A DNA stretch of 64,000 nt, taken from assembly GCF_001017435.1 (NCBI RefSeq), contig NZ_CP011371.1, positions 5,952,001-6,016,000 on the forward strand, in the 5' to 3' direction. Positions within the stretch are counted from its first letter, which is position 1, and the number at the start of each line of letters is the position of its first letter. This stretch comes from Caldimonas brevitalea (GTDB lineage Bacteria > Pseudomonadota > Gammaproteobacteria > Burkholderiales > Burkholderiaceae_C). This document shows positions 30,989 to 39,503 of the stretch, in pieces. Both the position numbers and the translations under genes were made by a program. The notes beneath the pieces are model-generated. The model worked only from the letters and a program-made list of their open reading frames with translations, was not told the origin of the DNA and did not search any database.

Positions 30989-31948
30989 ATGAGGTCAACA
31001 TCTAAGCCCAACCGGGTCTCACGCGGCTGCAGCCTGGCGGCGCTGCTGCTCGCGCTCGGCTGGCAAGCCTGCCACGCGGGCCCCTTGCGTGAGCGCTGGG
31101 TCGAGCGCCAGGCCGCCGCGGCCGCTCAGGACGGGGCTACGGCTCCTGCTGCCACCTTGCCAGCCGGCACGCGCGTGATCCGCGACGTGCCCTACGGCGC
31201 CCGTCCCGAACACCGCTTCGATGTCTACCTGCCGGCCCGCGCCCAGGCAGCGCCAGTGATCTTTTTGGTCCACGGCGGCGGCTGGGAGCGCGGCGACAAG
31301 GCCCACGGGCCGCTGGTCGAGAACAAGGTCGCGCACTGGGTCGGCAAAGGCTTCGTGCTGATCTCGACCAACTACCGCATGCTGCCGGAGGCCCAGCCGG
31401 ACGAGCAAGCCCGCGACGTGGCACGCGCCTTCGCGGCCGCACAGCAGCGGGCCGCGCAATGGGGCGCCGACCCGCGCCGCTACATCCTGATGGGCCATTC
31501 GGCCGGCGCCCACCTGGCGGCCCTGCTCGCCTCCTCGCCCACGCTGACGGCACGCCATGGTGTGAGCCCCTGGCTCGGCACGGTGCTGCTCGACAGCGCC
31601 GTGCTCGACGTGGTGCAGTTGATGGAACAGCGCCACTTGGGCCTGTTCGACGACGCGTTCGGCGCCGACCCGCTCTACTGGCCCACGGTGTCGCCCTACC
31701 ACCTGCTCCAGCAGGCCACCGCACCGCTGCTCGCGGTTTGTTCAAGCCAACGCGCCGCCCCCTGCCCCGATGCGCAGCGCTTCGCCGCCAAGGCCGTCGC
31801 GCTGGGCAGCCGGGTCGAGGTGCAGCCGGAAGACCTGGGCCACGGCGAGATCAACCGGCAGCTCGGGTTGGCGTCGCCCTACACGGCCCGCGTCGACAGC
31901 TTTTTGCGCAGCCTCGACGCCTGGGTCGCCCACCTGCTGAGCCGCTGA
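30989..31948 (+). CDS. Secreted alpha/beta hydrolase (esterase/lipase, COG0657 type)
   Basis: This is a 319-residue alpha/beta hydrolase with a Sec signal peptide (CSLAALLLALGWQACHA). The oxyanion-hole segment is FLVHGGGWERGDK. The nucleophile Ser171 is in LMGHSAGAHLAALLAS. A histidine near the C-terminus in EDLGHGEINRQLG completes the triad, with an Asp before it. It should hydrolyse short-chain or aromatic esters in the periplasm or outside the cell. The ATG at 30989 starts the leader; the frame itself is open further upstream. It ends four bases from the convergent sensor kinase gene. Confidence 0.85.
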   Translation: MRSTSKPNRVSRGCSLAALLLALGWQACHAGPLRERWVERQAAAAAQDGATAPAATLPAGTRVIRDVPYGARPEHRFDVYLPARAQAAPVIFLVHGGGWERGDKAHGPLVENKVAHWVGKGFVLISTNYRMLPEAQPDEQARDVARAFAAAQQRAAQWGADPRRYILMGHSAGAHLAALLASSPTLTARHGVSPWLGTVLLDSAVLDVVQLMEQRHLGLFDDAFGADPLYWPTVSPYHLLQQATAPLLAVCSSQRAAPCPDAQRFAAKAVALGSRVEVQPEDLGHGEINRQLGLASPYTARVDSFLRSLDAWVAHLLSR

Positions 31949-31952
31949 CGTC

Positions 31953-33254
31953 TCACCCGGGCAAGGCGCCACGGTCGTCGAGCGGCAGCCGCATCGACAC
32001 GCGCCAGTCGCCCGGTCCACCTGCCATGTCGACGCGCCCGCCAAGGCGCGCCGCCACCTGCTGCACCACCGCGAGCCCGAGGCCGAAGCCCGGCTGCGCG
32101 CGACTCGCATCGCCGCGCGAGAACGCCTGCAGCAGGTGCTCGCGCTGGTCCGGCGCGATGCCGGGGCCGGCGTCGCGCACCTCGATGACCCCCTCGTGCG
32201 CGTTTGCGCTCACGCGCAGCCGCACTGGCGCCCGGCCGTGCTTCAGCGCGTTGTCGACCAGGTTGAACAAGGCGCGCTCGAGCAGATGCGGGTCGGCCTG
32301 CGTGAGTTCGAGCACCGGAGGCGCATCCACCCGCAGCTCGGCCTCCTCACGTTCGAAGCCCGCCACCACCCGCCGCGCGAGGGCGGCCAGGTCGACGGCC
32401 TCGCGGGTGGCCGATTGTTCGGTGCGCACCAGGTCGAGGAAACTCTCGATCAGCCGGTCGGCGGCGGCGACATTGGCGATGATGGTGTCGCGGCGTCGCG
32501 CATGGGCTTCGTCTTCGGGCAACAGCTCAGCGGCCAGCCGGATGCGGCTCAAGGGGCTGCGCAAATCGTGCGAGACACCGGCCAGCAGCAGCGAACGTTC
32601 GCGTTGCTGCTGCGCGAGCCTTGCCAGCAGCACGTCATAGGCGTGCTCGATCTCGGCGATCTCGCGTGTCACACGCCAGCCGGCTGGACGCGCCGAGCCC
32701 GCAGGTTCACCGCGGCGGATGCGCCGATGCAAACGTGCCAGCGGGCGGGTCAGCCAGCGCGCCAGCGCCCATGCCAGCCCCACCACCAGCAAGCCCGTCA
32801 GCCCCAGGCCCAGCCACACCCGCTGGCTGTCGCCCGGCGTCAGGAAGGGCGCGTCGATGCCGAGCCAGACGGGCGCGACGCCGTGGCCGGGGTCCACCTG
32901 CAGCCACAGGCGCTGCGCGCTCCCGTCCCCGCTGAAGGCGATCGACCCGACCGCCACGCCACGCGCTTGCAACTCGCGCCGGAAGGTGCGCAGGCGCGGC
33001 GCCAACACGCGGGGGCGCACGGCATCGTCCGGGACCGCAGCGCGGCGCTCGACGGGCAGGGCATCGCCGGTCGGCAGTGGTTGCGCCGCCGCTGCGGCGG
33101 CCAGGGGCGGCGCCCATTGCTGCGCCGCGACACTCGCCAGCATGGCATTACGGTCGCGCACGTAGACGGCACCGAAGCTGGTGAACAGCACCACCGCGAA
33201 CAACGCCTGCGCGAGCAGCAAGCGGGTGAACAGGCTGTCGAAGCGACGACGCAT
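31953..33254 (-). CDS. Membrane sensor histidine kinase (EnvZ/CpxA-type)
   Basis: This is a 433-residue two-component sensor. An N-terminal helix (LLLAQALFAVVLFTSFGAVY) and a second helix (LTGLLVVGLAWALARWL) enclose a periplasmic domain of about 110 residues. HAMP follows, then HisKA with the His in LAGVSHDLRSPLSRI and HATPase with NLVDNALKHG, DAGPGIA and GFGLGLAVVQQVA. It is encoded 11 bp after the response regulator and should phosphorylate it. The signal is unknown. Confidence 0.9.
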   Translation of the reverse strand: MRRRFDSLFTRLLLAQALFAVVLFTSFGAVYVRDRNAMLASVAAQQWAPPLAAAAAAQPLPTGDALPVERRAAVPDDAVRPRVLAPRLRTFRRELQARGVAVGSIAFSGDGSAQRLWLQVDPGHGVAPVWLGIDAPFLTPGDSQRVWLGLGLTGLLVVGLAWALARWLTRPLARLHRRIRRGEPAGSARPAGWRVTREIAEIEHAYDVLLARLAQQQRERSLLLAGVSHDLRSPLSRIRLAAELLPEDEAHARRRDTIIANVAAADRLIESFLDLVRTEQSATREAVDLAALARRVVAGFEREEAELRVDAPPVLELTQADPHLLERALFNLVDNALKHGRAPVRLRVSANAHEGVIEVRDAGPGIAPDQREHLLQAFSRGDASRAQPGFGLGLAVVQQVAARLGGRVDMAGGPGDWRVSMRLPLDDRGALPG

Positions 33255-33265
33255 GCGGCCCCTGA

Positions 33266-33994
33266 TCAGTCCTCACGCCCGCGCGGCACGAACACGTAGC
33301 CTTCGCCTCGCACGGTGTCGATCCATTCCTGCCCGGGGCTGGCGTCGCGCAGCTTGCGCCGCAAGCGCGCCACCTGCACGTCCACGGTCCGCTCCTGGGG
33401 GCGGTAGGTGCCGCTTTGCACCTGCTCGCACAGCTGTTCGCGCGACAGGGCCTGGCCGGGCGCACGCGCCAGCGCGACCAGCAGCTTGAATTCAATGCTG
33501 GTCAGCGCCACCACCCGGTCGTAGGCCCGCACTTCGCGCTGCAGCAGGTCGATGCTCAGCCCGGCGTACCGCAACATCGCGCCGCCACCTGCTGCGCCGG
33601 CTGGATGCGGCGCCCCCTGGCGTCGCAACAAGGCGCGCAGCCGGGCCACCAGTTCGCGCGGCTCGAACGGTTTGGGCAGGTAGTCGTCGGCGCCGATCTC
33701 CAGGCCCAGCACCCGGTCGAGCGGGTCGCCGCGGGCGGTGAGCATCACGATGCCGAGCGCTGGTTGCGCGGCGCGCCAACGGCGACACAGGTCGAGGCCG
33801 TTGGCGTCGGGCAGCATCAGGTCGAGCAGCACGGCATCGGGCCGCAGCCGCGCGAGGTCGCGCTCGGCATCGCCGCCGGTCAGCACCGCATGGCTGTCCC
33901 AGCCCTCGCGGGCCAGCAGTTCCGCGACCATGGCCGACAGTTCGGCGTCGTCGTCGACGATCATGACCAGGGCACGGGTGGTCCGGGCGGTCAT
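33266..33994 (-). CDS. OmpR family response regulator
   Basis: This is a 242-residue response regulator with a receiver at about 8-125 (acidic pocket Asp14-16, phospho-acceptor Asp58 in AVLLDLMLPDANG, Lys in YLPKPFEP). A winged-helix output domain follows at about 145-238 (LTSIEFKLLVALARAPGQAL, RTVDVQVARLRRKL). It is the first gene of a pair with the sensor kinase. The ATG overlaps the stop codon (ATGA) of a 21-codon upstream reading frame, which may couple translation. The targets are unknown. Confidence 0.92.
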   Translation of the reverse strand: MTARTTRALVMIVDDDAELSAMVAELLAREGWDSHAVLTGGDAERDLARLRPDAVLLDLMLPDANGLDLCRRWRAAQPALGIVMLTARGDPLDRVLGLEIGADDYLPKPFEPRELVARLRALLRRQGAPHPAGAAGGGAMLRYAGLSIDLLQREVRAYDRVVALTSIEFKLLVALARAPGQALSREQLCEQVQSGTYRPQERTVDVQVARLRRKLRDASPGQEWIDTVRGEGYVFVPRGRED

Positions 33995-34523
33995 TCGATA
34001 GCCTCCGTGCTGCGCACTGCGGCGCGAGCACCTTCGGGCGGCCGGGCGTTGCTCATGGGCAGCGAGTGTAGAGGCACGCCGCGCGCGGCTAGACGCGACT
34101 GCGCCGAAGGCGCTCGTGCGATCCGCGGCGGCGAGTGATGATGCCGAGCGCTTTGTTCAGAGGCCGAACGGATGACCCGATCACCCTCGGCCCTGGTCGC
34201 ATCCGGGTCTCCTGCGACCCCCTTCGACGCCACCACACAATGGCCTCGCCGTCGGCCTGTCGCTCCCGCATGCTCACCATGCGGCGGGCGCTGGAGGCCG
34301 GCTGGAGGTGGTGGACAGGTGCCGCGGCCCTAGGGTTCGGGCGGCACATGTCCTCCGGCCCGCGCCCTGTTTTGGCAAGAGGCAATGTGAAGTACCTTCG
34401 TCCGCGTGTCACCTCCGCAGAAGCCCGCTCGATGGGCCCTGCTCCAGCCCCCGTCGCGGGGCTACACCGCCCCCCTCTCGAAGACCGGCCGCCGCCGGGG
34501 CCCATGCTGCGGAAGGGCGCGCG
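33995..34523. other. Intergenic region, no convincing gene
   Basis: These 529 bp separate the response regulator (leftward) from the PlcR-like gene (rightward). Reading frames exist on both strands but resemble nothing and have poor composition. Near the right end are the palindromic 14-mer CCCCCGTCGCGGGG (34448-34461) and ATGGGCCC/GGGCCCAT flanks (34432-34439 and 34498-34505). A 21-codon frame at 33991-34056 on the minus strand overlaps the response-regulator start. Confidence 0.5.
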
Positions 34524-35258
34524 ATGAAAGGCCGCCATCTCACCCTCGCGGCGCTGCTGCTCGCCGCGTTGACCATCGTCTGGTGGCAGCGTCGTGAACC
34601 GGTGGTGGCGCCGGCCGCCGCGGCGCAGCAGCCCGATGTGGGCTGGCGCACGCCCTCTCCGTTCGGCAACGGGCCGGCCGCCCAAGAGGCCCCGGTGGCC
34701 ACCACCGCCGACGACGACGAGAGCCCTGTGCCCTCCGCGTCCGCGCCAGCGACCGACCTGCCCCCGCCGCGCGGCATGAGTGCCTCGCAATGGGCGCAGC
34801 TGCAGGACTCGCTGCGCGACCATCCCGAGCGCGATGCCGAGATCGCCCGTGTGGCCGACTACATGGCCTACCAGCACACGCTCGACCTCTACCAGGCGCA
34901 GCGCGCACAAGGCGCACCGCTGCACGAGCTGCAGCCGCTCGCACGCGAGCTGGACGCCGGCCTCGAACAACGCATCACCCGGGGCGAGATGTCGTTGCCC
35001 GAAGCGCAGCTGCTCAAGAGCGCGCTGCTGGACACACTGCAACCCGACGCCACGCAGCGCACCGCGGCCCTCGACGCCTGGCGGCGACGCCACACGCCGC
35101 CGCCGCCCGCTGCCGACCCGCGCGTCCAGGCCTATCAACGCCAGGAGTCCGCCCTCGTCGCGGCCTGGCAGGCGCTGCCGCCTTCGCAGCGGCAGCCGCA
35201 GCAACTGCAAACGCAGCTCGACGCGCTGCGGCAGTCGGTGTTCGGCGACGGACGCTAG
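34524..35258 (+). CDS. PlcR-like membrane-anchored accessory protein
   Basis: This 244-residue protein has one N-terminal membrane anchor (LTLAALLLAALTIVWW), a disordered Ala/Pro/Asp-rich linker, and a helical periplasmic domain from about residue 85. The helical part (LRDHPERDAEIARVADYMAY, ARELDAGLEQRITRGEMSLP) resembles phospholipase C accessory protein PlcR and, more distantly, lipase chaperones, although the lipase-foldase Arg-x-x-Phe-Asp-Tyr motif is absent. PlcR assists secretion or folding of haemolytic phospholipase C in Pseudomonas. No plcH or plcN is in the window; the next gene is a secreted esterase-like enzyme, which could be its client. Confidence 0.55.
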   Translation: MKGRHLTLAALLLAALTIVWWQRREPVVAPAAAAQQPDVGWRTPSPFGNGPAAQEAPVATTADDDESPVPSASAPATDLPPPRGMSASQWAQLQDSLRDHPERDAEIARVADYMAYQHTLDLYQAQRAQGAPLHELQPLARELDAGLEQRITRGEMSLPEAQLLKSALLDTLQPDATQRTAALDAWRRRHTPPPPAADPRVQAYQRQESALVAAWQALPPSQRQPQQLQTQLDALRQSVFGDGR

Positions 35259-35338
35259 CGCGGCCTGCGGGCATGCGCCCTACCAGGCCTCGAGGCGAGC
35301 CGGGCACTGTGTCCCCCCCCTCGAAGGAAAACAAGGTG

Positions 35339-36625
35339 ATGAAGACAAGGACTGACTCTCGCTGGGCCGGCCGCATCCGGCGTTGGGCGCTGGCGCCGGT
35401 GTTGGCGGTGCTCGCGCCCTGCGCCAGCGCCGGCTACTTTCAATGGGACGTGGTGGAGCTGCCGGCCGCCTCCGGTGCCGCCTGCGGCAACGGCACGCCG
35501 TACCGCTTTTTCGTCAACCGCACGCCTTTCACGCGCAACACGGTGTTCATCTACGAAGGCGGCGGCGCCTGCTGGGACCAGGACGCGTGCCTGGGCAAGG
35601 GCCGCTTGAGCGCGACCAACCCCGACGGCGTGCCGGCCAACTACCTGACGCAGCTGAACACCGCGGCGTTCGGACTGGTCACGCCCTTCTCGGTACGGTT
35701 GCACCCGTTCGACCGGGTCCGCACGCAGGCCTGGAACATCGTCTACCTGCCGTACTGCACCGGCGACGTGCACACCGGCAGCGCGGTGCAGGTGTACAAC
35801 GACACCCAGCCGGCGCAGCCGAAGGTGCAATACCACCGCGGCAAGGCCAACATCACCGGCGCGGCGCAGTGGGTGCGGCAGCACATCGGCCAGCCGCCCG
35901 AGCTGCTGGTCTCGGGCTTCTCGGCGGGGGGCGCCGGCGCCACCGGCACTTACCCGCTGGTGCGCGACATCCTCGAGCCGCAGCGGGCGTCCTTGCTGGC
36001 CGATTCGGGCCCGCTGTTCCCCGCTCCCCGCAGTTCGACACCGGCACAGTCGCCGTCGCTGCCGCTGCACAACCGCATCCGCGAGGCGTGGGGACTGGAC
36101 CGCCCGGGCGGCATGATCGAGAGCTTCGCGAACCGTGCGGGCCTGGACGTGAACAACCTCGGCAGCGTCAGCAGCGCGCTGGCGCAAAGCTATCCGCAAG
36201 ACCGGTTCTCCTACCTGCTGTTCCAGGCCGACGGCGTCTACTCGGACTTCAGCTATGCCAAGTTCTTCCCCGACATCCAGAACGCGCCCGATGCCGCCAC
36301 GCGACGTGCGCTGATCAACGCGCGCTGGCAGCAGGACATCGCGCAATGGCTGCCGCAGCTGCGCCAGCATGACAACGTCGGCTACCACGTGGCGTTCTGG
36401 CGCGAGCTGAGCGACTCGCACTGCCTGACGCTGGTCGACTTCTCGGGCACGGGCATCGAAGAGCAGGGCATCAAGTCGATCGAGCCGGTGGTCGAGAACA
36501 CGCTGGGCCGGGATGCGGCGCCGATGCGCCACTACGAGACCGACAACGTCTCCGACTACCGCCGCCCGGTCAACCCGGTGCAGGCGCTGGCCTCGCTGTT
36601 CTTCCGGTTGTTCGGCCAGCCCTGA
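35339..36625 (+). CDS. Secreted pectinacetylesterase-family hydrolase
   Basis: This is a 428-residue exported enzyme. The signal peptide ends about at Ala31 (VLAVLAPCASA before GYFQW). The pectinacetylesterase/NOTUM-like alpha/beta-hydrolase fold is shown by VFIYEGGGACWDQDACLG, the YLPYCTGDVHTG segment and the nucleophile Ser195 in SGFSAGGAGATGTY. A catalytic His is expected in LSDSHCLTLVDF near the end. The enzyme probably removes ester groups from polysaccharides or other polymers outside the cell. The ATG at 35339 has GAAGGA upstream; the open frame extends further 5' without homology. It lies 80 bp after the PlcR-like gene. Confidence 0.85.
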   Translation: MKTRTDSRWAGRIRRWALAPVLAVLAPCASAGYFQWDVVELPAASGAACGNGTPYRFFVNRTPFTRNTVFIYEGGGACWDQDACLGKGRLSATNPDGVPANYLTQLNTAAFGLVTPFSVRLHPFDRVRTQAWNIVYLPYCTGDVHTGSAVQVYNDTQPAQPKVQYHRGKANITGAAQWVRQHIGQPPELLVSGFSAGGAGATGTYPLVRDILEPQRASLLADSGPLFPAPRSSTPAQSPSLPLHNRIREAWGLDRPGGMIESFANRAGLDVNNLGSVSSALAQSYPQDRFSYLLFQADGVYSDFSYAKFFPDIQNAPDAATRRALINARWQQDIAQWLPQLRQHDNVGYHVAFWRELSDSHCLTLVDFSGTGIEEQGIKSIEPVVENTLGRDAAPMRHYETDNVSDYRRPVNPVQALASLFFRLFGQP

Positions 36626-36773
36626 CGGCCCGCCCTCCTGTCGGAAGGGTCCGACACGGCGCTGGCGGACCCGCTGACGCCTGCTGCAGGCGCTCCGTGG
36701 CGCAATGCGGCAGGCGGTGGCGCGTTGTTGGCGCGCCGCTTGCCTCCCCTGTGCCGACAGGAGACCGCCCGCA

Positions 36774-38156
36774 GTGCAGCGCCCGACCGCCGACATCCCC
36801 CCGACCCTGGTCGTGCTCGACCCGTCCGCGGCGTCGCGCCTGGCGGCGGGTGGCGCTGAAGCCTGGCGATCGTTGCTGGACCCCGGCGTCAACCCCCTCG
36901 GTTTCTATCTGGCCGGCGGCGAGGCGGCGCAACGCGAAGACCTGGCCTCGGCCATCCGCCGCTCGCCGTTCTGGGACCGGCTGTGCTTCTGCGGCCCCGG
37001 CGAAGCGGTCACCCCGCTGCTCGACGGTGCCGCCACCCGCGACGAAGCGCTGGCCGCCTGCGACCGCGCCGAAGGCCGCAAGCAAAGCCTGCAGCTCGAC
37101 CCCGCGGCGCTGCATTTCGACGAGCGGCTGCTCTACTACCTTTATCTACGCGACCCGGCCGAGCTGGTGCCGGTGCCCGACCGACAGGCCCGCACGCTCT
37201 ACCGCCACCCGGTCGCCGAGGCGCTGGCCGAGCGCCCGGAGGACGTCGACACCTGGCTCGCCACGCTGACGCGGCGGCGGCTGCTGGAGCCGGCCACGCT
37301 GCACGACCGCACCCGCCACTGCCGGCAGTGCGGCAGCGCCCATCTGCAGTTCGTCGACGTCTGCCCGCATTGTTCGAGCCTCCAGATCCGCAAGGCGGCG
37401 TCGCTGCACTGCTTCACCTGCGGCTTCGTCGCGCCGGAGGCGGATTTCCATGACGAGCGGGGCCTGGCCTGCCCCAAGTGCAACGCCCGGCTGCGCCATA
37501 TCGGCGTCGATTACGACCGCCCGTTGACGCAGTACGCCTGCGCCCACTGCCACCATGCTTTCGTCGAGGCCCGGGTGCTGGCGCGCTGCCTCGACTGCCG
37601 CACCGAGGCCGACCCGGCCGAGCTGGACGTGCGCGAGGTCAGCTCGCTGCGCCTGAGCGCCAGCGGCCGCGCCGCCTTGCGCTCGGGCCAGATCCAGGAA
37701 TCGTTCGCGGCGCTGGACATCGGCAACCACGTCGCGCCGGCGCACTTCCGCCACATGATCGAGTGGGCGCTGGCGGCGCAAGCGCGCCACGAGATGCCCT
37801 TCGGCCTGATGCTGATCGAGTTCCTCAACGCCGAGCAGCTGGTCGAGGTGCATGGCGCACCGCGCGCCTTCCTGTTGCTGGACGAGTTCGCGCGCCGCCT
37901 GCACGAGCTGCTGCGGCAGTCCGACATCACCACCCGCAGCACCGAAGAGCGGCTGTGGCTGTTCCTGCCGTTCTCAAGCGCCGGCGGGCTGGCCGCTCGG
38001 CTCGACCGGATGCTGGCCGAGCAGAAACCGGCTTCGGGCCCCGAGATGCAGTTGCGGGTGCGCTATTTGCAAGCGCCGGAACAACTGGAACCGCAGGACA
38101 ACGCCGAACAGATGATGAGCCGCCTCGAACGCCTACCGCACCCGCAGGAAGCCTGA
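36774..38156 (+). CDS. Zinc-ribbon (TackOD1-like) protein with degenerate GGDEF-like domain
   Basis: This is a cytoplasmic protein of about 460 residues, first gene of a four-gene exopolysaccharide-type operon. The middle has six CxxC pairs (Cys183/186, 197/200, 213/216, 233/236, 256/259, 272/275), enough for three zinc sites, and resembles the TackOD1 output domain. Residues from about 320 to 450 look like a GGDEF fold (FRHMIEWALAAQARHEMPFG, LLLDEFARRLHELLRQSD), but where the catalytic GG(D/E)EF loop should be there is TEERLWLFLPF. It should therefore not make c-di-GMP. The start is GTG at 36774 with AGGAG ten bases before it; an ATG at 36705 lacks a site. A regulatory role over the synthase is inferred. 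Confidence 0.75.
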   Translation: MQRPTADIPPTLVVLDPSAASRLAAGGAEAWRSLLDPGVNPLGFYLAGGEAAQREDLASAIRRSPFWDRLCFCGPGEAVTPLLDGAATRDEALAACDRAEGRKQSLQLDPAALHFDERLLYYLYLRDPAELVPVPDRQARTLYRHPVAEALAERPEDVDTWLATLTRRRLLEPATLHDRTRHCRQCGSAHLQFVDVCPHCSSLQIRKAASLHCFTCGFVAPEADFHDERGLACPKCNARLRHIGVDYDRPLTQYACAHCHHAFVEARVLARCLDCRTEADPAELDVREVSSLRLSASGRAALRSGQIQESFAALDIGNHVAPAHFRHMIEWALAAQARHEMPFGLMLIEFLNAEQLVEVHGAPRAFLLLDEFARRLHELLRQSDITTRSTEERLWLFLPFSSAGGLAARLDRMLAEQKPASGPEMQLRVRYLQAPEQLEPQDNAEQMMSRLERLPHPQEA

Positions 38157-38159
38157 GCC

Positions 38160-39485
38160 GTGTGGGACCAGGCCGTCTACGCCTTCCAGGCCATGCTGCA
38201 GTCCTCGGGCGGCGCCAGCTGGTTCGAGATCGCGCTGAAGTTCTTTCCGTTCGCCGTCGTGCTCGAGCTGCCGATGTATGTGCTGGTGGTGCTGGGCATG
38301 GTCCGCTACGGCCTGCGCCAGGTGACCCCGCTGCGCCAGCGCGAGCGCTATCCGCGCGTCTCCTGCATCATCACCTGCTATTCCGAGGGTGAGGACGTGC
38401 GCCAGACCATCTACTCGCTGGCGCACCAGGTCTACCCCGGCGTGATCGAGATCATCCCCATCATCGACGGCGCGGTGCAGAACGAGCACACGCTGCAGGC
38501 CGCCCGCGCCTGCACCGAGGCGGTGGCCGGGCTGGCGCGGCGCCAGCTGGTGGTGGTGCCCAAGTGGCAGCGCGGCGGCCGGGTCTCGGCCCTCAACACC
38601 GGCCTGCAGTTCGCCACCGGCGAGGTGGTGATGGCGCTCGACGGCGACACCTCGTTCGACAACGACATGGTGCGCCAGGCGACACGCCACTTCGACGACC
38701 CCAACGTGGTCGGCGTGGCCGGCTGTCTGCGCGTGCGCAATGCCGCCCGCTCGTTGGCGGCGCGCCTGCAGGCGCTCGAATACATGCTGTCGATCGGCGC
38801 CGGCAAGACCGGGTTGTCGGAGTTCAACCTGGTCAACAACATCTCGGGCGCCTTCGGCGTGTTCCGCACCGCTTTCGTCCGGCGCATCGGCGGCTGGGAC
38901 GCGGGCACCGCGGAAGACCTCGACATCACGCTGCGCATCAAGCAGTACTTCGGCCGCTACCCGGACCTGCGTATCGTGTTCGAGCCGCACGCGGTGGGCC
39001 ACACCGACGCGCCGCACACCTTCGCCGGCTTCTTTAAGCAGCGGCTGCGCTGGGAAGGCGATTTGTTCTACCTGTTCGTGCGCAAGTACCGCTACAACCT
39101 GCGGCCGCGGCTGCTGGGCTGGCGCAACTTTCTGTTCGTGCTGGTCAACGGCCTGTTTTTGCAGCTGGTGATGCCCTTCGTGATCGTGGCCTACACCGGC
39201 GTGCTGTTCTGGACCTTGCCGGCCGGCTCGGTGCTGGGCGTGCTGGCCTATGTCTATCTGATCTATCTCGCCGCGCTGGCGCTCTATTACGGGCTCTACG
39301 TGATCGCCGTCTCCGAGCGGCCGCGTGACGACTTCATGTACCTCGTCTACCTGCCGTTGTTCCCGTTGTTCGCCTTTGCGGCGCGGGTGCACAGCTCGCT
39401 GGCGCTGATGCAGGAGATGTTCCTCAAGGGCCACCTCGACTCGTCGATGGCGCCCTGGTGGGTGTTGCGCAAGACCAAGTTCTGA
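38160..39485 (+). CDS. Processive family 2 glycosyltransferase (polysaccharide synthase)
   Basis: This 441-residue membrane enzyme is of the HasA/NodC/PgaC/BcsA kind. The GT2 core shows Asp103 in IPIIDGA, the DxD motif Asp161-Gly-Asp163 (MALDGDTSFDND), the base region Glu252-Asp253 in GTAEDLDITLR, and Gln294-x-x-Arg-Trp298 as QRLRW, the mark of processive synthases. One helix precedes the core (FFPFAVVLELPMYVLVVLGM) and about four follow. No PilZ domain is fused. The start is GTG at 38160, three bases after the upstream stop. It should polymerise a nucleotide-sugar and pass the chain through the inner membrane. The sugar is unknown. Confidence 0.9.
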   Translation: MWDQAVYAFQAMLQSSGGASWFEIALKFFPFAVVLELPMYVLVVLGMVRYGLRQVTPLRQRERYPRVSCIITCYSEGEDVRQTIYSLAHQVYPGVIEIIPIIDGAVQNEHTLQAARACTEAVAGLARRQLVVVPKWQRGGRVSALNTGLQFATGEVVMALDGDTSFDNDMVRQATRHFDDPNVVGVAGCLRVRNAARSLAARLQALEYMLSIGAGKTGLSEFNLVNNISGAFGVFRTAFVRRIGGWDAGTAEDLDITLRIKQYFGRYPDLRIVFEPHAVGHTDAPHTFAGFFKQRLRWEGDLFYLFVRKYRYNLRPRLLGWRNFLFVLVNGLFLQLVMPFVIVAYTGVLFWTLPAGSVLGVLAYVYLIYLAALALYYGLYVIAVSERPRDDFMYLVYLPLFPLFAFAARVHSSLALMQEMFLKGHLDSSMAPWWVLRKTKF

Positions 39486-39503
39486 TCGAGTCCCTTGCTC
39501 CCC

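Noticed and set aside
34135..34527. Possible 130-codon gene before the PlcR-like gene
   Set aside because: It has no homology pattern, a poor ribosome site, and its end overlaps the next gene start.
36774..38156. Active diguanylate cyclase
   Set aside because: The GG(D/E)EF loop is replaced by TEERLWLFLPF, so catalysis is not expected.
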